64,000 nucleotides of DNA. Source: Onthophagus taurus (Eukaryota > Arthropoda > Insecta > Coleoptera > Scarabaeidae). Within the stretch, counting starts at the first letter, position 1, and each line of letters starts with the position of its first letter. Below are positions 1 through 11,989 of the stretch, piece by piece. The notes beneath the pieces are model-generated. The model was not told the origin of the DNA, ran no database searches, and saw only the letters and a program-made list of their open reading frames with translations. Where the stretch lies: NCBI RefSeq assembly GCF_036711975.1, contig NC_091972.1, positions 24,495,001 through 24,559,000 of the forward strand, in the 5' to 3' direction. Made by a program: the position numbers and the translations under genes.

Positions 1-1213
1 ATCGATGTTGGAGTTGTTTCTGTAATTTTACCTCTAAAATTGTTAAAGTTAAAAAACAATAATGTAACGTTTAGTAGCAATCACGGCGTGATTTAATTGC
101 CTATTAAAATTTCTTAATTCTGAGCAAAACAGCATCATAAACCATATGAACCGCATTCCACGGTTGAGAAAATTTTTGTGTCTTGGAATACTTGCTAAGT
201 AATAAGTACATTAAGATTACTATACGCACATTAATACACACACTTCGCATGAAAAATTAATAATATAAAAATTGACTACAAAATTTAATAAAGATTGTCG
301 TATAGCCAACAAAATGGTTGAAAAGGTTGGTAAGTCAAGTTTTTATTTTGTGATGAATATTGGTAATTTATTGCTGGCTAGTGATGAGATAAGTTTAGTG
401 ATTTTGCAGGTACAGTAAAACCTAGATATAACGGACAAAATATTTAAATGTTAGCACTCATATATAGAATCCAACTCGGGTTATTCCCAGAATTGTCTAT
501 ACTATGTATAAATCAAGGACGGTAGTTCTAGTTTTAATTATTATTCACCGCTAGATTGTTGTATGTTTTTATTGAACTAAAAATAGAACTAACACTAGAC
601 CTAGACCTAAAAACCTTCGGATTTAGCCGTCTTAAGAGACGCACCGCTAAACCTGAATGTTTCTAGTTCTAGTGCTAGGGTTATCTTTAATTTTAGTTGT
701 TATTCAGTAGATTGTTGTATATTTTTATTGCAATAATCATCTTCTTCATATGCCTTTCAAGTGACGCTGTTGTCTAATAATAATAAAATAAATTCTAATT
801 TTAAAGTAATAAATTCTTTCCCCTTTAAACTCCATAATATTGTGTAAAAATAAACAGTTTCGCCTATCATAATTTTTGAGATTATAGATTATTTGCCGAC
901 AATTTGCAGATAATTGTTTCGTCTAAAATTCATCGAGGTCAGTAAAGAACGCTGAAACTGTAAAATTCTTCCTTGTGTTGATTAATTGCAGGTATAATAC
1001 ATGTGGGTCAGCTCCCACTAATTCCAGAGTTATTAAAGGATGATATTATTAATTATTACGAGATCCGGTGGAACTATTTTATTTACACGACTCAACACGA
1101 ATTTAACTGAAACTTTAGTAATAACAGTTACGTTTAGTGTCTTGTATAACACTGCGCTACTAAATAGTTACTGACCCTTTAAAGTTACACAACAGTATAT
1201 GCAATGACTTATA
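1..1213. other. AT-rich intergenic DNA with one palindromic repeat
   Basis: No coding sequence is supported. Short open frames here have no recognisable motif and no codon character. The only structured piece is the palindrome at about 556-731, listed separately. The last bases run into the left end of a TA-flanked transposon at 1216. Confidence 0.5.
556..731. repeat. Palindromic (hairpin) repeat, family H, copy 1
   Basis: The two halves are imperfect inverted copies. The left half reads 'tttttattgaactaaa..actaacactagacctag' and the right half runs back through 'ctagttctagtgctag..gttattca..tttttattg'. The centre is near 'cttaagagacgcaccgc'. The same vocabulary recurs in another full hairpin at about 62870-63320 and as half-copies near 42150-42245 and 47530-47605, so this is a dispersed non-autonomous family, probably a foldback MITE. 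No protein is encoded. Confidence 0.6.
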
Positions 1214-1574
1214 TATACCGGGTGTTTCAGAATTGCACGGCAATATTTTAGGGATGTATTCTTCAGCACAAAATAAACAAAAACATTCATATAAACATAT
1301 GTTCCAAATTAATTTATTACCGAGATATTTAAAGTTGAAGTAAAACATCTAAAAGTATTGCGTTAAACAAATAGCCATAGACAACAATCGCATATTGTTC
1401 TTTTTGCTTGAGAGATGATTAAATATCTACTATTAAATGTGTTAATTAGTGTTTAACACTAATTATTAATAAAAAATTTTCTAGTGCTGTTCGGAGAATT
1501 TAATCTTTTACTATTTATCATGGGAGACACCACAAATTTGTTCACTTTTGCAGAATAAACAAACATGTTGTTAA

Positions 1575-3720
1575 CCCTTGAATAGACGCGCATGAGACTG
1601 GCAATCCATTTTTATAATTACGTAAAAACTATTACAGCTACGGCTCTCTGGATATTTGAGATCTCAAAATGATGTTTTAGGAACTCTTTACATGAGTTTC
1701 AAAGGAAGGTTCAGTTTTATTACTTTGTAAACACTCAAACAATGCCGCGCGTACATGATTTGGGACTGAAAATCCCAGCGCGTGTATTTACGTTTCCTTT
1801 TTTTCGGCGAACGTTGATTCGGTAGTTCAGGCACATATTCGGCAGTTTTATTTTTTAGATATCTCCTTTTTATTTACGTGTTAGTAAATTGTTTAGTTCT
1901 GCATTTCTTTTAGGTATCAATTTTATATAAAAATAAGAATAAAAATATATTAAACCGTTTTTGTGTTGCATTCATGAATGTATCCTATGTTTTGTAATAC
2001 GACGAAAATCCCCGCTGGGATTTACTTCTCACTTATTCTACGTTGATCGGGCAGTTTCGTTATAGAATAGACAACTTTTTTGGTTTATTGTTAGTAAACA
2101 AGAACAAGTGTATAAGAATGGACAAAAAGCCTTGTTATGACTTTGCTAATGCCGCTGATGTAGATAAAGTTTTGGCAGGTAAAGATGGAATACAATGAAA
2201 AACAACACCATGGAAATAAACTCACACACGCCCCATAATATTTCAGTAAAATTAGCCGGCGTAGTAGGTAGATTTGCAAAAGACGCTAAAAGTGAACAGG
2301 ATTGTTTTAAGTTATTTTTTGATAATAATATATTAAGCATCATAGTTGACAGTACAAATAAGTACATATTGAATATAAAAGAAAAATTTGTTCGCGATGG
2401 AGATTGCAACCTCTCTGACATTATTGAAATTCAAGCTTTACTGGGGTTTTTATGCTTGGCAGGAGTTTTTCGAGACGGTCATCAAAATATTTGTGATTTT
2501 TGGTTATCTAATGGCTTAGGACTCGATATCTTTAAAATGGTTATGTCAATTTCGCGATACGATGCATCCGATTTGATGACCGATCTACACGACAAAGAAG
2601 GTGTGAAACTGACAAGTTAGCGGCAGTTCGTGAAATATTTGTTTTATTTATTGAGAACTATAAATTACATTACAAGTTAGGCGAAAACGTCACTATTGAT
2701 GAGATGCTTCCAGCCTTTCGTGGTAGTTGTGGTTTCCAGCAATATATACCGTCAAAGCCAACAAAATATGGTATAAAAATGTTTTGTCTTGTCGACGCAA
2801 AGCTCTTTTATACTGCCAACATGGAGATCTATTACGGCCAACAACCTGACGGACCCTACAAACAAAGTAATTCTGCAGAAGATATTGTCATGCGAATTTC
2901 AGAGCCAATTTATGAAAGCGGAAGAAATATTACCACAGACAATTGGTTTACAATTTTAAAGCTTGTAAAAGCTTTGGAAAAGAAGAAAATATCGTGTGTT
3001 GGAACTGCCCGGAAAAACAAAAGAGAATTGCCACTAAGTTTTGCTTTGCCAAAACGTACAGTACAGTATGACGGCATTTTCGGTTACGCAAGAAACGAAA
3101 CCCTTGTCTCCTACGTACCAAACAAGGGTAAGACTGTTGTATTGCTATCAAGCTTGTATACGTCTAACAATGCAGTGGCAGATAATAGGGAACGAAAACC
3201 AGAAATTATTGAACACTATAATAGTATAAAATCTGGAGTGGACGTAGTGGATAAATTGTTGTACTACGTACAACGTTGCCAAAGCAACAAGGTGATGACC
3301 GATGGTCATCGTATCATCTATTGAATGCAGCAGCGATAAGTGCTAGAATTATTTTTTTTGGCAATGGCAACGAATATATCTTAAGGTGAACAGTTAGTTG
3401 CCGAACAATTGAAGAGGAACTCGCTTATTCAGTCATTGCCAAATGATGCTAGCAAAGCCTCAGCCAACAACACCAGACGACAACAATCAACCTGGAACAT
3501 GTCGAAGATCTATTAGAAGGAAACGATGCTAAGTAAGCTTCGCGAAGCTTACTACATAGAATCGAAGAAGGACGCCAGAACAAACGCGAAAAGTGTAAAC
3601 CTATAATTTATGTTTGAAAAAGCACGTTAAATCAATTTGTTAAAATTGCCTTAAAGGTAGTAGTGATAGAGACGTGGATAATGAATCCGAATAATATATT
3701 TTCAATAAAATAAACATATA
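1575..3720 (+). mobile_element. Decayed piggyBac-type element (right end not defined)
   Basis: A TTAA at 1571-1574 is followed by 'cccttgaatagacgcgcatg', the CCC-start terminus typical of piggyBac-class TIRs. A transposase relic follows (2118-3324). I could not find a matching inverted terminus with TTAA on the right, so the right limit is approximate and that end may be lost. 'gcgcatgagactg' near 1590 and 'gatttgggactgaaaatcccagcgcg' near 1757 may be subterminal repeats. Confidence 0.5.
2118..3324 (+). pseudogene. piggyBac transposase pseudogene
   Basis: Transposase of the DDE_Tnp_1_7 (piggyBac) family, which cuts and pastes at TTAA. The frame starts near 2118, hits an in-frame TGA around 2188 and continues after a frameshift at 2195-2620 with the N-terminal conserved block (HTPHNI, GVVGRFAKDAKS, SNGLG). 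After another frameshift near 2600 it continues at about 2610-3324. Catalytic-aspartate contexts are visible: TIDEML, TTDNWF and GVDVVD. The reading frame ends early after the GVDVVDKLL block, so the C-terminal part and the cysteine-rich tail are missing. Two frameshifts and a stop make it non-functional. Confidence 0.85.
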
Positions 3721-4096
3721 CAATAAATGTATTCGTACCTATGTAGTTTACAAATTATTAAATGTTAACTTTGATGAAAGTTAGATATCACTTGCCGTTT
3801 TATACCCTAATATTTTCAGGTTTAAGATACTTTAATAAAACAACTTGCCGTAAAACAATTTAGGTTATAATTCAAAATTTAATAGGTAGTATAAAAATTG
3901 AGCTGTTTTCTGCTATGGGACTTTTAGTCGCAGCGCCTGTGTTGGCGAAACCCTATCTTCCTGAGCTGCCTCCTAGTTACTGACAAATCTTGTTTTACCA
4001 GAAATGGGATTATTAATTTTCGAAACACCCATACTTGGCACGAAGAAAACTCTCATACGATTGGTTCTAATCATTACCAATATACTTTTTCCTTAA

Positions 4097-4576
4097 ATGT
4101 CTGGTGTAGTCTTCTTGGCGACAATCTCATTGGCCTTTTTTTTACCACCCAGGCTTTTCGGAATATCTTACTTGAATTTTTTGCAAAATAACTTGTATGA
4201 GCTCTTAGAAGAGATTCCGATTGCCGATAGGCAGGGAATGTGGTTTATGTATGACGGTGCCCCTTCTCACTTTTCTCATCTTTCCACTGATTATTTAAAC
4301 AGAGCATATGGTAACCAATGGATTGGTCGAAACGGACCTGTGAATTGGCCACCATGGTTTTCTGATCTAACACCGTTAGATTATTTTGTGTGGGGCTGCA
4401 TGAAATCTATGATTTACTCTACGCCTATCGGCACCCAAGAAGAGCTCAGAAATCGCAGCGTGGAAGCCGCAATAATTAGCAATGGTCGTCCTGATGCTAT
4501 AAAACTTGCCAGAGAAGCTTGGATTCATCAATGTTGCATTCAACAAAACGGGAACCATTTTGAACATTTACTCTGA
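4097..4576 (+). pseudogene. Tc1/mariner-like DDE transposase, C-terminal half
   Basis: The 159-residue frame carries YDGAPSHFS (second catalytic aspartate context), YGNQWIGRNGPVNWPP and SDLTPLDYFVWG (third catalytic residue region), then an EELR..V helix. This is the order seen in the widespread insect IS630/Tc1/mariner-like transposases. The N-terminal HTH and first aspartate are not present; the first residues (hydrophobic, FLPPR) do not look conserved. It lies just inside the right TIR, so it is the transposase of the 1216-4724 element. Related fragments occur near 43917, 46505 and 60255. Confidence 0.8.
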
Positions 4577-4726
4577 CCGCTTCATTGACAAAATAAAATT
4601 GTATATTTTCAATATCTCGGTAATAAATTAATTTGAGACATATGTTTACATGAACTGTTTTGTTTATTTTGTGCTGGAGAATACATCCCTTAAATTGTGT
4701 TGTGCAATTCTGAAACACTCTGTATA

Positions 4727-5087
4727 ATCTGGCTTATAATAGCGTGTTAAAGTGCACATTATTGCAAAAAAATTGTTAAAACTGAATGAATTTCCATGCG
4801 CATACCGGGCCTAAAATTGGATTACAATTGAATAATATATATATTTCAGAATCAAACGGATGATTTCATAAAATAAGTTTAGTCATCATTAATCCTTTTT
4901 ATTTTTATACAATTAAAAAAAGAAAACTGATTTGTTTTGGTAGATATTTTTTTAAACACGCAAAAAATTGTTTATTTGTCTGGTTAATCCACAACGTGTG
5001 TTTTTGAATGATACATAACCAGTTTATGTGTGGAAACAAAAACTTCTTATTTATTTCGATTTTTTAACAACTTTTTTATTATTTCAG
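4727..5087 (+). other. Non-coding stretch upstream of the RING-CH gene; intron end at 5087
   Basis: AT-rich with no gene. It ends in a good 3' splice site ('ttttttattatttcag' up to 5087). A stop (TAG, 5092-5094) precedes the 5107 ATG in frame, so the exon starting at 5088 begins with a few untranslated bases. The 5' non-coding exon(s) of the gene must lie further upstream and were not found. Confidence 0.45.
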
Positions 5088-5106
5088 GTTTTAGATATCA
5101 GTTGGA

Positions 5107-8100
5107 ATGTTCCGAAGACTTTTGGTAATGGCCGGTCTGCAAACCTGCAACTCCGACTGCTCAGGTCGCGGGGAGTGTCACAATGGCACCTGTTACTGCG
5201 AAATCCGCTACTCCGGAGACTATTGTAATTTTCCCAATTTGCCATACCACGCGGCTATTGGAGGATTATTTCTTTTGGTAGCATTAGTTTGCGCAATTCA
5301 GCTCGTGATGTGTATCGTATTCGAGTATCGGCGACTGAAGGCTCCCACGTTTCTTAAAGCGTGCAAGATTACAACACAAAAACTTCTCTACTTTGTTACA
5401 TTTCTTGCGAGCGCAATACGTGGGGGATACTTTTTATCACCCGTAAGTTAAATTGTTTTAATTTTTTTAATTTTAAGTTTAACCTTTTTTTTTAAGGAAA
5501 ATTTTAAATTTGGATGGTCGAGGAGTTTATTATCGGCCTATTACCCATTGTTGATGTCCGGATCATCTTTATTGGTGTGTTTTTGGGCAGAGGTATGAAT
5601 ACTTTTTATTGCGTCTAAAAATCAGTCACTATCTTATCTATTAACAAATAATCTCCATGAACAATCAAAGGCTATTTCTTAACCATTTGTTTGCTTTTTT
5701 ATTGAATTAAATTATTTTTAAATTAATCATGTCAAATTAATAGGGTTATTAACAAAATAGTAACAAAGAGGTCGTAATATAACAACTAACAATAACTTAA
5801 TAAGGTAATCACTGTAATTTATATTCATTGTACGGCCCTAGGAAGAAATTACTGCTCTACATATTTGGTGTTAAATAATGGGACCATAAAATTGTACGTG
5901 TTTGTTTTGTTGTAACATAAACATGGAGTGCATTGGTACTCATAAATAATTGTGGATGTTAAGTATTTATTTCGATTAGTGCGAGCGAACTGATATGAAC
6001 AGGTCAATTTTAACTTGCTTATCAGGGCAAATGTACCCGTCGTACTTATTTTGATTATTATTTCAAACAATTATAGCTTATTGTTAGTGTCGTAACAATT
6101 TTGATCCGTGCAGTGTAAATAACTTCGCAAAAAAACATTTTTTTATTTGTTTCTTTTTAATTCTAACTTAAGGTGAGTTCTTAATTAAATTGACTTATTT
6201 ATTTTGGCTAAATTAATGTCATTTTGATGGATTAAGTAATTTATTACCTAAAATTTAAACCCTAATTTTTTTTAATCAATAATATAAGTAATGATCCTCT
6301 TATCTTAGAGAAAGTAAGTCTAAAAGACATTATGATTATTTTTCTTACTATTTTAATATTTGAAATTCTCCACATAATATTAAATTTACGTGTATCTTTA
6401 ATGAGAAGCAATTTAACAACTTTTTATTAAATTATTTTGTGGAAAGTGAGGGTAATTATTAAGAATAAACAAGTTATTATATGCATCGTTTTTAAAATAA
6501 GTGTTTAAGTTGTCAAGGAGACTGTATGTTGGTATAAGTGTATCTTAATGTGGTGATAAGACCAGAATCAGTACAGTCTGTTTATAGGCTATTATTCTTT
6601 ATCAAAGTTGAACCCTATTTTTATAATTTGATATCATTTATATAAGTGACAGACTATATGTCTTGTGAACAGTACAGCTTTATTTTCCGTCTCAATAAGT
6701 GCATGTAATTAATTGTAAGGACAACAACAGTAAGTTATATTATAATATCTTTTTCTCTATGGATCTACAGCCCGAATCAAGCCTTGGTCTTCCTCAGCAT
6801 CTAATTTTCGCTGTCTCTGCCAGTTTCAAACCCTCAATTATATCCTTAGCATCCCGTTCGACTTCATCCTCCCGTCTCATCCTCGGTCGCCCTCCCAGTC
6901 TCTCTCCATGCATCCTTCTATTGATTAGTCGCTTAGGCATTTTCTCTTCTCCCATTTTAATCACCTGACCAGCCTACCTTAAACGCTGGAGTCTGATGAA
7001 CTGCAGTTTATGGTTAAATAATATGGCATAATATGGCACTAGCCCTATTATTCTCCTTAATGTCTTTTTTTCAAAAATATTTTCAATTTCTGCCGACTTC
7101 TGAGTCAAGGTCCATGATTCACTATCGTAACTTATAATGCGTCTAATGATTGATTAACTTTTTGGGTATAACTTGAAAACAAAAGAAGATAGAGGTTTAG
7201 TGTTTGCGGGATTGGATTAGCCTCGAAAAAAGAGACCGCGACATGGTACCTACTTTTTTCGTATCTCTTATACAGGGTTTCTCAAAACTGCCGGGACGGA
7301 GCTATAAGTTTTGAACGAGTGAAGAAAAAAATTTTAAAATTTGGGGATCACTAAAGAGTCATAAAAACTACATTCTTAGATAGTTTAGAACTTCCATGCA
7401 ATGTAGAGTTTTTTTATTGGATGACCACCCCTACATTTTTAAATAGCAACCCCTATCGAGTTTTACCTTATTTTAAAGGTAATGGAAAAAGAAACACATC
7501 ACAACTTAGGTTGCGGCTTTCGCGAACCTGAGCTACTTTTTACGGGTTCTAATAGATTTTTTCACGTAGAATCCAATGGTGCACGTAGAATTTTTCTAGT
7601 CATCACGGTTTTTGAGTTATAAGTATTTTAGAAGTTGAGTATTCAGTGTTTGAGTTGTGTTTATATCTCAAAAACCGTGATGACTAGAAAAATTCTACGT
7701 GCACCATTGGATTCCTTGGATAGCCGAGATACAGGAGGTGTCTGAAAATCGTAAATTTCAAACACTCCCTGTATATCAAAAACGAAGAGGGCTATGAAAA
7801 TTTGGTTTGCGCCATTGTAAGTTTCACAAAAAAGTAGCTCATGTTCGCGAAAGCTGCAACTTTCTATTTTTCATAATAACTGAGATACCTTGGAAACCCA
7901 TCGAAGTTTGGACACCCTGTACATAGCGTTTTAAGCTTCTGCAGCTCCTGAAACTCAACGTAATAGACATATTTTCGAAAATGATAAAACCCTTTCCCGT
8001 AGATCATATCTTTAGGTACTATGGTCAGAAATTTTCGCAATTTAATAGTGATTTTTTTAATAATGTAATCCTTATTAACCATGCTCCTATAAAAGTCACG

Positions 8101-9589
8101 CGCCCTACCATACTTCAACAAACTTTACTAAATCAGTTTTTGACACTTAGGAAATTATTACTGAAAAAGTATCGATGACGTCATAACTCGTTTAAAAATG
8201 GCGGAAAAAATTTAAAATCATCAAAAAATTGAAACAAATTTAAATCATTTCAGGGATTTTTCCATAAACCATTTATAATGATTTTATCGTCTATATCTAC
8301 GCTACTTTACGGATATACTTTATAAATAATTTTTTTAATTATTAATTAATTTTTAGGTTTTCCATCTACGTGATATTTGTTGGGAACGACCTCAATTCCT
8401 GTCAAAATCATTTTTTGGCTTCATCAGCTTCAACATAATCAGCTACAGCTTCTTATTGGCAGAAGTTGTAGTAACCCAAATCGCTAGTTCGCCAACAGAC
8501 GACATAAACTTCTACACACATCTCTTCAATGGTTGTTACGCCGTTTTACTCTTCGTTGTTGTAATTTTCTTTTTGATATACGGCGTTGAAGTTTTCTTCA
8601 AAGTGCGAGGTGGTTTCATCGCAAAACAAGTTCAAATTGGAAGTACCCCCGAAAACGAACCGCTTCGCCCAGACGATCTTCGCCCGGAAATAAATAACTC
8701 TCAGTTGCACCAATCTAGAGTTGGACTATTGAGCCACGCTTTGATGCTCATTGTAATTGTGGGTTTCTTATTTTCGGAGACGCTTAGCGAGTTTTGGAAG
8801 ACGAAGGTGCCGGTTTATTCGCGAAATTGGCACGATATCCTCTTCCGCGTCGTCGAAATCGGCGTTGCAATCTGGTTTCCGGCTGTACTTTGGAACTGTA
8901 TGCAGCCCTCGGAGTTATGGATACTCAATCCGAAAAAACTTTTAGCAAAACTCGATCAAAAAACCTCCGAATATTTACCTAGCCAAGAAGTTTGTACTTT
9001 AGAATCGGATGAATTTGAAAAAACTGAAGAGTGTTGGATTTGTTACGACGACAAAAACGAACCTTTTATTAAACCATGCGCGTGTACAGGGGATTTATCC
9101 AGCGTTCATCATGATTGTTTAAAGCGATGGTTAATGGAAAGTCCTTCAGGTAGTGTTGAAAAACTTCATTGTAAAGTTTGTAAACAACCGTATGATGTTC
9201 ATTGTACAACGCGATTGGATTGGGAAAAAGGATTTACTGCTCAACATTGGGGAAGCACAGCTGTGATTGTTACAGTACTTTGTGTAACAGTAGCTGGAGC
9301 TTGGATTGTAATACAACTTTTTGAGAATTCTTATATTCGAATAATCGCAGCTAGCATAGCATTGTTGATTATTTATGTTTGTATCAAGTAAGTTATTACT
9401 AAAAATCAATACTAAATCGATACTTATATAATTTTCTTCAACAGATTTTTAGGACAAAATACAGTAACTGCTTACCAAAGAGCCAAACTGGGTGGTTTGA
9501 ATATAAGCGGACGAGTAACGACCATCAGTGCCAATATAACGATTGGTGTAGATCCTCCAACGACGAATGATCCTCAAACAGCGATATAA
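5107..9589 (+). CDS. Membrane RING-CH E3 ubiquitin ligase with N-terminal EGF-like module
   Basis: Exons read from splice signals: 5107-5442, 5497-5592, 8357-9387, 9445-9589; frames join exactly to give 535 residues. Residues about 14-40 form a compact EGF-like module (CNSDCSGRGEC..GTCYC..YC). A membrane helix follows (about 49-72), then further hydrophobic segments in exons 2 and 3, and several in exon 4. A RING-CH (RINGv, MARCH-type) zinc domain starts at Cys370: CWIC, KPCAC, VHHDC, then CKVC near 416-419. Two more hydrophobic segments and a short hydrophilic tail follow. RING-CH proteins recruit E2 enzymes and ubiquitinate membrane clients. The RING would face the cytosol, and the EGF module probably the lumen or outside. 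The second intron (2.76 kb) is filled with TE remnants. An alternative start is Met8. The exact orthologue is not recognised. Two poly(A) signals lie near 10167 and 10185. Confidence 0.85.
6755..7160 (-). pseudogene. Non-LTR retrotransposon, C-terminal ORF2 fragment
   Basis: Read on the minus strand, it shows the 'YDSESWTLT' block, then 'RRIIGL', 'LQFIRLQRLR', and after a stop 'MGEEKMPKR', 'GGRPRMRREDEVERD'. This is the tail that follows the reverse transcriptase in RTE/Jockey-type LINEs ('YGSETW..', 'GHV.RM..', 'GRP..RW'). It is truncated at both ends and carries stops. It lies antisense in an intron, so it is probably neutral for the host gene. Confidence 0.7.
7265..8170. repeat. Hairpin-containing TE remnant, family C (copy 1)
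   Basis: A near-perfect palindrome of about 50-bp arms sits at 7573-7622 and 7663-7714; the arm includes 'gcacgtagaatttttctag' and 'catcacggtttttgag'. Outer sequence includes 'gatacaggaggtgtctgaaa' and 'ggacaccctgtaca'. The block from about 7730 to 7925 is repeated at 11780-11985. The block at 7965-8120 is repeated in reverse near 44620-44770. No complete protein is encoded. Confidence 0.6.
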
Positions 9590-10200
9590 AAAATTGAGGA
9601 TCAGAAAAATCGTTTACTTTTATGTGATATTTATGTTTTAAAATGAAAAAGAAGAAAGCTCGCGGAGTGTCTCGTTTTCTTTTTTTGTGTATAAATTGTA
9701 GATAAATTTAGATGTTAGTTAAATTTGTATATATTTGAGTGAATTGTTGATTTTTATAATTACTATTTGATGGAGTTTCATTTAAGTTTTGTCGAAAAAA
9801 AATTCGTTGTTTGTATCGTTAGTACAAAGGAGGCAGAAATAAGATTAATTTTTTTCGTTTTGTGAGTTCGTGTGCGCGTGTGTGAAATATTATTAAGCCG
9901 TGTAATTCTTCTGTAGGGTAAATAAGGGCAATTTCAAAGACAAATACAGTAATAACAATATTAGTAATTTAGTAAATTAAATTTTACTTGTACATCAAAT
10001 ATATTGTGATTTAAAAATTTACCATAGGCAGGCAGAAGTTTTACTAAGAGGTATATGATAGGAATTTATCTTAGAACACTTTTTTCTGTATTTTTATTTA
10101 TTTTTAATGTACTATTAAAATAATACAGTATTAGATGTATGTTGTAACATACATTCGATTGATCTGAATAAATATTAAGTATTCAATAAAGAATATTAAT
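9590..10200 (+). other. Probable 3' UTR of the RING-CH gene
   Basis: AT-rich non-coding DNA follows the stop. Candidate poly(A) signals AATAAA occur at 10167-10172 and 10185-10190. Transcript ends cannot be proven from sequence alone. Confidence 0.45.
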
Positions 10201-11325
10201 AATCTAACAATTGTAAGGTTACTAAGGTAAATAAACACAAATAATTCGAAATCGTAATGTTTTTAGAGATATAAAAGAAATACCTAGCAATTTTTCATTA
10301 AGTTGTTTATTCAGATAACTAAGAAATTCTACTAAATTGATGAAATATTGGAGTTTATAATAAAATTTGAATAAGTGTTTATGTGCCATTGGTATCTTAC
10401 ATTTTCTTTTTACTCGTAGGGTCGCAACTCTTTTGTTTTCAACCTATAAGCTTGCAAAGTTGAGCCAAAATTTACATTTTGTTTTGTATTTCGGCTGTAA
10501 GTGAACCGTAGAATTTGAAACTTTCTACGTATTTACTATTGGTTAAGACCATATTTTCAAACATACCTTAAACTTCTCTAGCGTCCTCTAAAGGGATGAA
10601 ATTCACCACCCCCTTGATTTTTTTTATGGAATATTAACATAAAAAAATGTGTAAAGCTCATTCTTTAGTGGCACTTTTTTGTCTCTTTAGTATTTTCCTT
10701 AATAGTTTCCGTGTAAAAAATTACCGCTATGTGCCGCCATATTTAGCTAAAATTATTCTAAAAGTTGGGTCTGAGAACTTGTAAGTTTCATTTACGGTGA
10801 ATCTTCATAATTGTTGATGATTAGTCATTTTTGACTGTTATTAACCAGGAGTATCAATTTTTTAATATTGTTATTCATCTTATTTATAGTTTTTCTTATG
10901 AAAATCACAGTTGGTGTTATTTAGTTAGGAGAGGTTTGAAATTAAAATGTGATATTTCTGTACTTTTAACTGGTCATTTATTAAGTTTTATTAGATTTCC
11001 CACGGGTTGATTGGTACATTTCCAGTATGGTATTGCAGAAAAAAACGAGGAGTGTCAGGAACTTTTTCTTTAATCTTACAATACTTTTGGGACGTGTCTA
11101 TATAATTAATATCGTCGACTTGTTTACAATTGCGAACGAACGTTGAGTACCATTTTTAGAGTCAGGATTTTTTATCACAACAAATTTTTCGCTGATATTA
11201 ATATCTGCTAACTTCATTTTGCATAGTTCGTCATTAATCATTACTGTCTAAAATAAAAATATTTTTGTAAAACTAGGTTAAATTTACAAATGACATTAAA
11301 ATACCTTCAGTAGTAAATAGACTTC
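10201..11325. other. Intergenic DNA without recognisable genes
   Basis: Low-complexity AT-rich sequence. I see no ORF with conserved motifs, no repeat structure and no RNA gene. Confidence 0.4.
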
Positions 11326-11985
11326 ATCTGATGCCTGTCGGAAGAAGTACAGGTGTCCAAATTTCGATGGGTTTGCAGGGTATCTCAGTTATTATGAAAG
11401 ATAGAAAGTTGCGGCATTCGCGAACCTGAGCTATGTATTTTTTTGTGAAACTTACAATGGCGCAAACCAAATTGTCATAACCCTCTTCGTTTTTGATATT
11501 CAGCAAGTGTTTGAAATTTACGATTTTCAGACACCTCCTGTATCTCGGCTATCCGGAAACTTAGTAAAAAAGTAAAAACGGGTTCTAATAGATTTTTTCA
11601 CGTGGAATCCAATGGTGCATGTAAAATTTTTCTAGTCATCACGGTTTTTGAGTTATAAACACAACTCAAACACTGAATACTCAACTTCTAAAGTACTTAA
11701 CTCTTTATAACTCAAAAACCGTGATGAGTAGAAAAATTCTACGTGAAAAAATCTATTAGAACCCGATTTTACATTTCCGGATAACCGAGATACAGGAGGT
11801 GTCTGAAAATCGTAAATTTTGAAACACTCCCTGTATATCAAAAACGAAGAGGGCTATGAAAATTTGGTTTGCGCCATTGTAAATTTCACAAAAAAGCAGC
11901 TCAGGTTCGCGAAAGCCCCAACTTTCTATCTTTCATAATAACTGAGATACCCTGCAAATCCATCGAAATTTTGACACCTGTACAC
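11326..11985. repeat. Hairpin-containing TE remnant, family C (copy 2)
   Basis: This copy shares long blocks with 7265-7925: 'gtgcatgtaaaatttttctag', 'catcacggtttttgagttat', 'gaaaatcgtaaatt' and 'aaaaacgaagagggctatg'. The palindrome arms here are at about 11595-11660 and 11700-11760. The same block occurs in both orientations (11326-11570 versus 11775-11985), so the unit itself is an inverted repeat. The tyrosine-recombinase fragment (11990-12288) abuts it and may be its coding remnant. Confidence 0.6.
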
Positions 11986-11989
11986 TATA

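Larger units (their letters stand above)
1216..4724 (+). mobile_element. Tc1/mariner-superfamily-like element with long TIRs, interrupted by a piggyBac
   Basis: Terminal inverted repeats of about 115 bp match imperfectly. The left one starts 'taccgggtgtttcag' (1216) and runs to the 'ttaccgagatattt' region near 1332. The right one starts 'aatatctcggtaataaat' near 4608 and ends '..ctgaaacactctgta' (4724). TA dinucleotides flank both ends (1214-1215, 4725-4726), which fits the TA target duplication of this superfamily. The transposase relic is at 4097-4576. Much of the interior is a later piggyBac insertion. Subfamily is not assigned. Confidence 0.65.
5593..8356 (+). other. Large TE-filled intron of the RING-CH gene
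   Basis: The intron begins GTATGA and ends 'taatttttag'. It contains AT-rich DNA with nothing recognisable at 5600-6690, a LINE remnant on the other strand (about 6755-7160) and hairpin TE remnants (about 7265-8170). No coding exon was found between 5593 and 8356. Confidence 0.7.

Noticed and set aside
3535..3556. Palindrome 'taagcttcgcgaagctta' as a terminator or piggyBac end
   Set aside because: Perfect but only 18 bp, with no TTAA duplication or matching partner; chance or remnant of a terminal hairpin cannot be separated.
6699..6968. 89-residue plus-strand frame with Ser/Leu-rich peptide
   Set aside because: It is the antisense of a LINE ORF2 tail read on the minus strand.
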